Source: Anaeramoeba flamelloides
Taxonomy: Eukaryota; Metamonada; Anaeramoebidae
Direction of reading: 5' to 3'
DNA length: 64,000 nt
Assembly (NCBI GenBank): GCA_027625915.1
Contig: JANTQA010000036.1
Location: 7,151,001 to 7,215,000 of the forward strand
The notes under the pieces are model-generated. The model ran no database searches. It was not told the origin of the DNA and worked only from the letters and a program-made list of their open reading frames with translations. A program made the translations under genes and the position numbers. Below are positions 56,380 to 64,000 of this stretch, in pieces (the stretch's first letter is position 1; each line of letters begins with the position of its first letter).

Positions 56380-57849
56380 GGGATTAGCTTCATCAGAAAC
56401 TTCTTCGATAATTAAAATGTATTGTGATTTGAAGTGTAGGATATTAGTACTACATTGTTCAAATAACTCTAAAAAAACTTTTCTAAAATTTATAGCACCC
56501 TAAATTATTACATTTTTATAAATAGTCACTATTAACAATTATTTCCTTTAGGAATTATTTTTTTAAAATTTCTTTACCAAATCTCAAAATAAGAAATCAA
56601 AATAAAATACTGTTTTTAATAATTCAGTTTAAAAAGTTATCAAAATATCTATTATTTTTGATTGTTTTTGTTTCAAAATTTAACCCAATAATTATTAACC
56701 TATAAAACCCAAAGAAATATAAGTTTTGTTTATTTTTTGCAAAGCTAATTGTAACATCAATATATTTCGAATATGTAGTTAGAATTTGTAAAAAATAATC
56801 TATTTGTGTAATTATGCAATTTTTTAAAAAAAGTAATTTTTCAACAACTAAATTTACATTTCAAGATAAATCCAAGAATGATATTTTGCATCTTAGGATT
56901 CTGAATATTGATTGCACAACCATTAAATTACTTTCAAAATTGTAGACTGTATACTTCTATTTTTTTTTGTATTGTTTTTCTAATAAAATATCTTTCATAA
57001 TAATTGTCCCATTAAAAATCAAATTTTAAATAAAAATATTTTTAATAATTGAATTTATCTATTATAATATAAAAATTTAGATTTTAATATTCAATACTAC
57101 AATCAGTTTCACTTTTAAGGAACAAACTTTCAACAAAATTTAAGGAACAAAAAAAATCCCAAATTAAGGCCCAAAATTCAAATTCTAGTAACAATAAATT
57201 GTAAAAAAAAAAAATTCCAAATTTTGTGCTTGTAATTTGAGATTTTTTTGTGCCTTAAATTTTGTTGAAAGTTTGTGCCTTAAAAGTTAAACTGGCTGTA
57301 TACTCAAGAGATATTTATTTTTTGTCTAAAAATAAAAGAAAGAAAAATAAAAACAACTGTTAAAAAAAATTTGGCCATTTATTTTGAATGAAGCATTACA
57401 TGAAAAATAGACAATTTAAATAAGTAAAAAACCGTATTTATCGATTCTCCTTCCATTTAAATAACTAAATCTAATCTCTTTTTCATATTTGAAACCAAAT
57501 TTTGCATTAATTTATCTGGTACTTCTTTCAAATTTTTCATTTTCATTTTCCATTTTAACAAAACACTTTTGAAAAAATAAAAAAGAGAAAAAATGATTTA
57601 TTTTCAAACTTTTCATTGTGAGAAGAAAAACTTCAAAACGATACAAAAGCAATTCATTATTCAAATGTAAGGTGGGCCATTTATTATAAAATTTAGTTTA
57701 CAAAGATCATTTTTAAAGATGAGATAATCGAATAGTAATATTTTACTAATCGGGTTTTTGAGCGACATTTGAACCATCTGTACCACTAATGTGATTCGTA
57801 TCCAATTACACTAGACTTTAATCTTAAACTCCTAGTTGAATCCGATCAT
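56380..57849. mobile_element. TTAA-type element, family 8 copy 2, with inserted MITE
   Basis: GGGATTAGCTTCATC begins the copy. The body matches 22155-22901 over most of its length (AAATTATTACATTTTTA, TAATTGTAACATCAATATAT, TTTTACTAATCGGG). The right end (TGAATCCGATCATTTAA) is diverged but still abuts TTAA at 57850-57853. The left flank no longer reads TTAA. A family 2 MITE (57100-57298) and further unaligned DNA to about 57690 lengthen it. Confidence 0.65.
57100..57298. mobile_element. Family 2 MITE (199 bp) nested in family 8
   Basis: CAATCAGTTTCACTTTTAAG and TTAAAAGTTAAACTGGCTG are the ends, flanked by TA. Inner segments ACAAACTTTCAACAAAATTT and GTGCCTTAAATTTTGTTG match the other family 2 copies. 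Confidence 0.85.
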
Positions 57850-57854
57850 TTAAG

Positions 57855-58271
57855 GACTATCTAAAATAAAACTAATACAGATGTCTTATCAATCAAAATA
57901 CTGGTGAATAAGACTCTTGACTTCTTGAGAGCAAGAAGAACTTGTTTTTCAATAATTTAAATTATTGGTAATTTTTCCAGATTGGATTCTTAATTATAAG
58001 TTGGCACTAGTGTTTTCCACAACCCAACACTTTTTCTTGGAATTAATATATTATCTAGTTTCCAATCAAAACCTTTGAAAAAATAAAGTTATCATAAACA
58101 GTTGGGTTAGTGTTCAATCACAAACTTTTAATTAAGAATCCAATCTGGAAAAATTACCAATAATTTAAATAATTTGAAATTTGAATTCTTCTGGTTACCA
58201 AGAAGTCAAGAGTCTTATTCACCAGTATTTTGATTGATAAGACATCTGTATTAGTTTTATTTTGGATAGTC
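57855..58271. mobile_element. Long-armed foldback element (417 bp)
   Basis: GACTATCTAAAATAAAACTA and complement start arms that pair for about 180 nt, through CAGATGTCTTATCAATCAAA and AGACTCTTGACTTCTTG, around a spacer near 58000-58110. It directly follows the TTAA at the end of family 8 copy 2. A clean target duplication is not visible. Confidence 0.7.
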
Positions 58272-58726
58272 ACTAAGTTAATATCAAACAATATAAAATA
58301 TATTTGTATATTTAATTGTAAATTCTCAAAAAATTGCTACATCTCGAATTTAAATTCCAAATCAAATTCACATTGATATAAGACCAAACTAACCTATAAA
58401 GCTATTTTCCTAAATGAATTATTATTTTTAAAATTTTGATCCTTTTTTCTCATTTTAGAAAAATTTCAAAATTCTTCATTTATTTTCTGAATTATGTTAA
58501 AAAAAAATATTATCAATCGAGAACAAAGAAATATTATTATCTAGGAAAAAAATCTAAAAAAATAATCATTAAAAAAGAAAATCGCGTTTTTTGGAATAAA
58601 TCACTATAAAAAAGCAAGTTTATTTTTAAAATATTACAGTTCTTATTTTAAACTTGAAAATAATTAAGTTTTTTGATTTCAAGAACCGTTCGAATCCAGT
58701 TTTCTTTCCTTTTTACTAGGCTAAAA
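58272..58726. other. AT-rich spacer
   Basis: No feature recognised. It includes the putative upstream region of the tentative gene at 58727. Confidence 0.35.
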
Positions 58727-59257
58727 ATGCCAAAAAATAATAATAATAATAATAATAACCAAATATTTAAATTAAAAATTGACACAAAATACTTTTTTAA
58801 AACCTGGAAAATTCAACAGATAACAAAAAAAAAAAAAAAAAAAATACTTTTTAATTTCATTATTTTTAAATATAGAATTAATAAAACAATCTTAATTATT
58901 TTTAGTGAATTGGTAATAACATTAAAAAAATTAAAGTATCAATAGATTTTACAATAATTTTTCAATTTTTTGAATATTTGTAAACAACTCAAATTAAGGA
59001 CTAAGTCCCCACCCGATAGGGTTGATTTATTGTGCTATTTCACTTTCACTTTCCAAAAAGAATTTTCATTCTCAAGAAATTGGACACACAGCATGGAAGG
59101 AACAATCAATACAAAAACTTTTAAAACTTTTTTGAACTCCCAGATGGAACAGTCTGCAAGATTTCAGTTTCTGATATTCTTTCATATTTTTTCAAATTAT
59201 AAATACTTGATACAAAATTTTATAATTAAAAAAATGGTAAATAATAATAATAATTAA
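58727..59257 (+). CDS. Tentative two-exon gene, unrecognised product
   Basis: The proposed exon 1 is 58727-58912 (MPKNNNNNNNNQIFKLKIDT, then FFKTWKIQQ). The proposed exon 2 is 59006-59257, reading SPPDRVDLLCYFTFTFQKEF, SFSRNWTHSMEGTINTKTF, then QMEQSARFQFLIFFHIFSNY and ending NNNNN. A 93-nt intron with GTAATAAC donor and ACTAAG acceptor keeps phase 0. Exon 2 has balanced composition and aromatic spacing like real protein, but exon 1 is A-rich and partly may be intron. I do not recognise a family. Another plus frame at 59459-59683 (SDHNCCAIFVMKKKNKDLFY) could be a further exon or a separate remnant, because the donor after 59236 does not link to it in frame at the nearest acceptor. Confidence 0.35.
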
Positions 59258-61923
59258 CATAAGATAATATTTTGAATTTAATTGAAATTTTTGAAAGTAA
59301 TCAAAAAAATATTATTTAGCTTTCAAAAACCTAAAACTCTTTTATTGAAGACTCGGAAAGTGAAAAGTCGTTTAAATGACAAGTTTTTCGAAGTTTGAAT
59401 TGTCAAAACTTTTAAATTGAAAGTTATTGAATCTTGATCTTGTAATTTCAATTAAAATTTGGAACAATTTCAAAAAAACAAAGTTTTGTCAAGTAAAAAA
59501 AGTGACCACAATTGTTGTGCTATTTTTGTTATGAAAAAAAAAAATAAAGACTTGTTTTATCATCTTTACCTTAACCTGCATACTTTTTTTCAATCTTTTT
59601 CAACGATAATGAAATTAAAAATCGTAAAAAAATATGAGCAAAAAAATGACTTTTGGGGATTTTCAAGTGCAATTCAAAGTTGAGAGCATTTCTAACTTGT
59701 AAAAGCAAATGTAAACAAATATGTAGAATAGTAAGAGGCGGTACTGTGAGTTCCGAAAGTTGAAAAGATAATTCTAAAATATCAAAATCAGATTTTGGAA
59801 TGTTCTTTTTATGTGAAAATTGTTATAATCGTGTAAATTGTGATAATTTCTCATTTTTTCAAAGAAATTCTCGACGTGTAAACAGTACTTTGATAATAAA
59901 AATTCTTTCAAGGGTGTTTTTATAAGATATTATTTCACTATTTTCACCTGAAAACATTGTCCTTGGGTCAAATTAATCTTGATAATAAAAAAAATAATAG
60001 ATATTCTCAAATAACAAATTTTAATAAAGAGAAGTTTGATTTTGATACTCTTAGTAATTGAAAAAGAATATTTTATAATCTTTCAAATTTCAAGAAATTT
60101 GATATATTATTGGTAAACAAAAAAAAAGGATTAGATTTTTGACTGTATATTTAATTGTGAAAAAAACAAATCTTTTTAAAATGAGAACTCATTTCTTGAA
60201 AGTTGATAAATGAGTTTGGCTTGTAAATTTTAATTTAATTCTTGTATAAATAATTCCCCGGTTCTTTTGTAAAAGAATAATATACTGGTATTTGAATTCT
60301 AAATGGGAAACAATTAACCCTTGTTTTCAATACTTTTTTTCAAAAACCTGTCACCGATCACAACCTTCTTTCTTAGCGAACTTACTTTATTGCAAAAGAG
60401 AAATATCGAAAGGAAGTGAAAATTTTTACCCATTTAGAATTTAAAAACCCATAAGTAACAAATTCCCTTAAAGAATCTCGAAAAGTTCAAAATCTAAAAA
60501 ATGTGGAAAAAAAAGACTGTTTTTCCTTTTTTGATTGAAAAATTCTTTTTTTGTATCTAAATCTTTATGAAAAAGATTTTGTTTCACAATTAACATTAAG
60601 AGTTCTCAGATCATGTTCAAAATGAGCATTTTTAAGATAGTAAAAGCATTTGTATTACTTCGTCTTCTCAGGAAAATGGTGAACAAGATAGACAAAAGAT
60701 GATTTTTAATTTGGTGAATTTCAGGTTCTTCACTTTGAAAGTTGCTGTTGTGGAACAAAAAGGTAAACATCTAAAAAAAGTGTGACACTTATTGTGTTAA
60801 AAATTAAATTGATAATTGTTATTTGAAAAAAATCAAAAGCATCAGAATTTTTTTGAAGATAATACGAATCCAAATGGGGACTATAACAATTATAGAAATA
60901 TAGTATGTAGCCTAACTGAGATTTTCTTAATTTCAATTTCATCAAGATCCTTTAAATAGATTGTATTCAAAAACAAGGACCGTATTTTTGATTTATAAGC
61001 GTGTCAAAAATGACTAAAAAGTACATCTTTTTCGACAATTCATACCAGGTAAATTACAACTTTCAGAGATAAACCTAAATATTTCATCTGAATTATTTAG
61101 AGAGTACTTGAGAAAAACTCGATTCTTTTTAATGATGAGTAATTGGGAAAATGGCCAAATTCTGATTTTTCCACTTTTAATTGTAACCCTTACCTGAAAA
61201 CAATTATTTTTTAAAAATAACTATGTGCCAATCAAGGTAAAGATCAAACAACTTGATATAAAATTCAAAAACAAACTCAAGAAATTCTAATCTTTAAAAT
61301 AACATTTAAAATGACAAAGATAAAAAATAGTGTTAATTCTTCAATTCTGTGAAGATTTCATTTTATAAATAAAAATTTGATTATTAAGACATCCTTCTTT
61401 GGGCTATCTTGATGAAATTCAAATGTAAAAGGAATAAAGTTAATTACACTACTTCTTCCAAGGTTTTAACCCCCATTTAAATTCTTATTATCTATTCAAA
61501 AATTCTGATGATTTTGATCAGTTTTTCAAATGTTGACAATTTAATTTTTTTTTTTTTACATCAATAAATTTCACACTTTTGCTATTTTTTTCCACAACAG
61601 TTTAGTCTTCTTGAAAAAAATTAAAATTCAAAAAAAATAATTTTTTTGTTATTTTCCAAGATCAGAAAAGGAGTGAGACAAAAATCGGGTTTTGAGAAAA
61701 TTCATGAGCACGATACTTTAAAAATTAATGTTTATTTCGGTTTTGACAAGATCTTTGAAACAAATAAAATTTTATATTTGAAAACAAAATTTATCTTGCG
61801 CAAAATAGTGTAAAGAGTTTTTCAAGAAAAATTTTCCAAATAAAAACACAATTTCTTTTGCATTATCATTTTTTTTCACTTTTATTTTTTAATATTAAAA
61901 AGCTTTACTTTTACTCAAACCAA
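59258..61923. other. AT-rich intergenic sequence with a small family 4 element
   Basis: A MITE of about 163 bp lies at 60287-60449: CTGGTATTTGAATTCTAAAT at the left and ATTTAGAATTTAAAAACCC at the right, with GGAAGTGAAAATTTTTACCC inside. A possible short first exon (MTKKYIFFDNSYQ then GTAAAT, 61010-61048) has no clear partner. Otherwise nothing is recognised. The last 100 bp is the upstream region of the nicotinamidase gene. Confidence 0.35.
60287..60449. mobile_element. Small family 4 inverted-repeat element (about 163 bp)
   Basis: It starts CTGGTATTTGAATTCTAAAT after a TA and ends with ATTTAGAATTTAAAAACCC near another TA (ACCCATAAG). The subterminal words GGGAAACAATTAACCC and GTGAAAATTTTTACCC correspond to those of the elements at 11203 and 11714-12150. 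Confidence 0.55.
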
Positions 61924-62726
61924 ATGACCCAAAATTATTCGCTTATCATTGTCGATCCACAAATCGATTTCATTTCAGGATCTCTTGCTGTTAATAATGC
62001 AGAAGAAATTTTTGAGCCAATTTTGTCTATATCAAACAAATTTGAAAATATCTTTGTGACACAGGACTATCACCCTAAAGAGCACATTAGCTTTGCGTCG
62101 ACACACAACGTCGAACTTTTCTCTATCATTGAACTTCCTTATGGTAAGCAAGTGATGTGGCCTGATGTAATTTTGAATTATTTTTTTTTTTCTTTCTTTT
62201 TTTTACCGTTTCCTTTCTTCTTTTTGAAAACTCTTTTTCCTTTTACAAACTTTTTTGGGTTTGGGAAGGAACGTAATAAAATTCAGCTTTAATCTCATTT
62301 TAGAAATCATTTTTGTATTTGATAACAAAAAATATAAAAAAAAAATATAAAAACAACCAATAGCATTGTGTTCAAGGTACTAAAGGAGTTGAATTTGATG
62401 ATTCGATCAATCAAATTAAAAACAAAACAATAATCAAAAAAGGATTACAAAAAGATCTTGAAAGCTACTCTGGGTTTCACCTCACAGAACTTAAAGAGTC
62501 TCTGACAAAAAAAAATATTGAAAAAATCTTTGTCTGTGGATTAGCAACCGATTTTTGTGTTAAAAAAACAGCAATGGACGGTGTTAAAGAAGGCTTCCAA
62601 GTTTATGTCTTACTTGACTGTTCCAGGGGAGTTGCCGAGAAAACTGTCAACGAAGCAATTGAAGAAATGAAAAACAAAGGAATCACTTTTATCAATACAA
62701 CAGAGCTCGACGAGCATCTCAATTAA
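61924..62726 (+). CDS. Nicotinamidase (isochorismatase-like hydrolase), one intron
   Basis: Exon 1 (61924-62166) and exon 2 (62364-62726) encode 201 residues once a 197-nt GT-AG intron is removed in phase 0. The enzyme hydrolyses nicotinamide to nicotinic acid and ammonia in NAD+ salvage. The catalytic triad is visible: Asp11 in IIVDPQIDFISGSLAV, Lys107 in IIKKGLQKDLESYSGF and Cys146 in VCGLATDFCVKKTA. Metal ligands are Asp48 and His50 (VTQDYHPKEHISFAS) and His82 in MWPDHCVQGTKG, which is assembled across the splice junction. That reconstituted motif strongly supports the intron call. The ATG at 61924 was chosen. The frame is open upstream but has no ATG and is hydrophobic A/T sequence. Length is normal for the family. 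Plain hydrolases of this superfamily are an alternative, but the motif set is nicotinamidase-like. Confidence 0.9.
62167..62363 (+). other. Intron of the nicotinamidase gene
   Basis: The intron is 197 nt, with donor GTAATTTTG and acceptor AACCAATAG, and T-rich in its first half. Its removal joins MWPD to HCVQG, restoring the metal-binding motif. Confidence 0.9.
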
Positions 62727-64000
62727 TTATTTTTATTTCATCACTCTAATGTTCACTCTCTTTCCTTGGTTCTTATTCAAGTCCCAAGTTAAAGTTAAGA
62801 TTGAAGAATAAACAAACTGAACCCTATTTTCCAAACATTATTTTTTTTAAAAAATCTTTTTTAGAATTTTTGTTTTTTCGTTTTTTGTAAGCAAAAAAAT
62901 TATCCAGAACTTTTCTTTATTCTTTCGTTCAAAAGCTACTGTTAATTTCATAATAAAAAGATCAAAATATTCGTTCAGCTTTCTCAAAAAAATCACATAT
63001 ACCAAAAATTTAAATAAATCACCAAAGTTCCCAATTCTGAAGAAGACAATTAATAATTTAAGCCAAAATTAAGAAGTAAAATATTGGAAGAGATAATTGA
63101 TTTTCTAAATCTATATATGGGAAAGCTGTATGAAAATTTAGATCGTTTTATTTTGAAACAAATAGTATACACATTTTTGGGTACTAATTATTTCAAAATA
63201 AATTATACAAAATTTTCCTTAAGCTTTCAAAAAACAGATTTGTAAAATATATTAATTTCAATTTTAGATTTTTATTATTCTTAAAAGAAGGTTAAATTAT
63301 TAATTCACGTTTTAGAATTGTGAGCTTTGGTTATTTATTTTAATTCTTGGGTTGTGATTTTTTTGGAATACTGAAAGAATATTTTTGAGACTGTTAGGTT
63401 GAAATTAACAATAATTTTAAACAAAGACCTTTTACTTTTTTTTTTACAATTTTGGGATCTAAATAATTTAAGGGTTCAGTACTCTATGATGACAAGACAA
63501 ATTTTAAAATATGTTATTGGTGTTATTATCTTCGTTTAAAAAAATGTGAAAAAATGAATAAAATGTTGCAATATTTTTTGGATCAGCATTAAGGGATATT
63601 AAGGATAAGTTTTTGAAAGATTGTTTGTTATAGTTAGTTCTAGCCATTTTGAACATTTAATTGCTGAGTGAAAATTTATCATTAATTTTATTTTTTTAAT
63701 TTAGATCTTTGAATTTTCTATAAATTGTCAATAATTCAAAGACTTTAGAGTGACAAAACTTGAAATACAAGATTTGGAATTTCTTGTAAGTTGAAAATAT
63801 CAAGTTTTTTTTTTTTCTTAAAAATTTTTTTAAAATAACCTTTCAAATAGAGTTTGGTGGATAGTATGAGTTAATTGAAATAGAGTTTTTTTGAAGTTAT
63901 AAATTAGAGACATTTTATCAAAATTTTATTTTTTTTGTTTGTTAAGGGTGTAAATAGAAACATAGTAAATCATTCTATTTACCACTTTTCGAAAATATCT
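62727..64000. other. AT-rich 3' flank and intergenic sequence
   Basis: Downstream of the nicotinamidase stop there is a short C/T-rich 3' flank (tcactctaatgttcactctc), then AT filler to the window end. No gene, paired termini or RNA was recognised. Confidence 0.4.

Noticed and set aside
61010-61048. Possible first exon MTKKYIFFDNSYQ followed by GTAAAT
   Set aside because: Thirteen codons and a donor-like site are too little. The best downstream acceptor (near 61601) gives a stop within a few codons.
1-64000. CRISPR array, bacterial operon or rRNA
   Set aside because: No regularly spaced direct repeats with unique spacers, no Shine-Dalgarno-led gene strings and no rRNA core motifs were seen. 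Introns and a Pol III tRNA terminator point to nuclear eukaryotic DNA.

Overview
The window is very AT-rich eukaryotic DNA with few, well-separated genes (roughly one per 8 kb), short GT-AG introns (89, about 93, 154 and 197 nt), Asn runs and Glu/Lys/Gln-rich proteins. This fits a free-living protist. The low-complexity proteins and an MGN-starting, possibly PAS-like exon recall Anaeramoeba-type metamonads, but an amoebozoan cannot be excluded. I see no rRNA, CRISPR array, prokaryotic operon or complete virus-like element.

Host genes, left to right: a transportin/karyopherin-beta-2 import receptor (1091-3895, +); tRNA-Asp(GTC) (12616-12686, -); an orphan terminal exon (16511-16691, +); a secreted strictosidine-synthase/SMP-30-like beta-propeller whose frame breaks twice at homopolymers (27178-28354, +); a lysine-rich coiled-coil protein (34779-35639, -); a possible PAS-like spliced gene (39856-40361, -); a membrane-anchored Glu/Lys/Gln-repeat protein with one intron (46654-48440, +); an Ap4A-phosphorylase-type HIT protein (53197-54156, +); a tentative two-exon gene (58727-59257, +); and a nicotinamidase with one intron (61924-62726, +). 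They look like unrelated single genes. Nothing suggests a pathway cluster, although nicotinamidase and Ap4A phosphorylase are both nucleotide-salvage enzymes.

Most of the rest is a graveyard of small mobile elements. At least ten inverted-repeat (MITE-like) families can be delimited by terminal inverted repeats and target duplications. Some are flanked by TA (Tc1/mariner-like), some by TTAA with GG/CC termini (piggyBac-like target), one by TTA, and one has the CACTACAAGG terminus typical of CACTA elements. No transposase gene was recognised. The elements are nested several deep, and in three places the window itself contains the matching unfilled site. A LINE family is present as at least four degraded copies. 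In three of them, hairpin-array inserts interrupt the same codon region of the C-terminal zinc finger, which is the most unusual structure here.

Layout: 0-1 kb Tc1-like MITE and 5' UTR; 1-4 kb transportin; 4.3-7.5 kb LINE and hairpin arrays; 8.3-12.3 kb nested TTAA and TA inverted-repeat elements; 12.6 kb tRNA; 13.7-18.1 kb long CACTA-like element holding an exon and a duplicated structured repeat; 18.1-23.3 kb nested CACTA, TTAA and TA elements; 27-28.4 kb propeller gene; 29.8-38 kb MITE, LINEs and coiled-coil gene; 39-42 kb PAS-like gene and nested MITEs; 46.6-48.4 kb repeat protein; 48.8-51.6 kb MITEs and a LINE tail; 53-54 kb HIT enzyme; 56-58.3 kb MITEs; 61.9-62.7 kb nicotinamidase.
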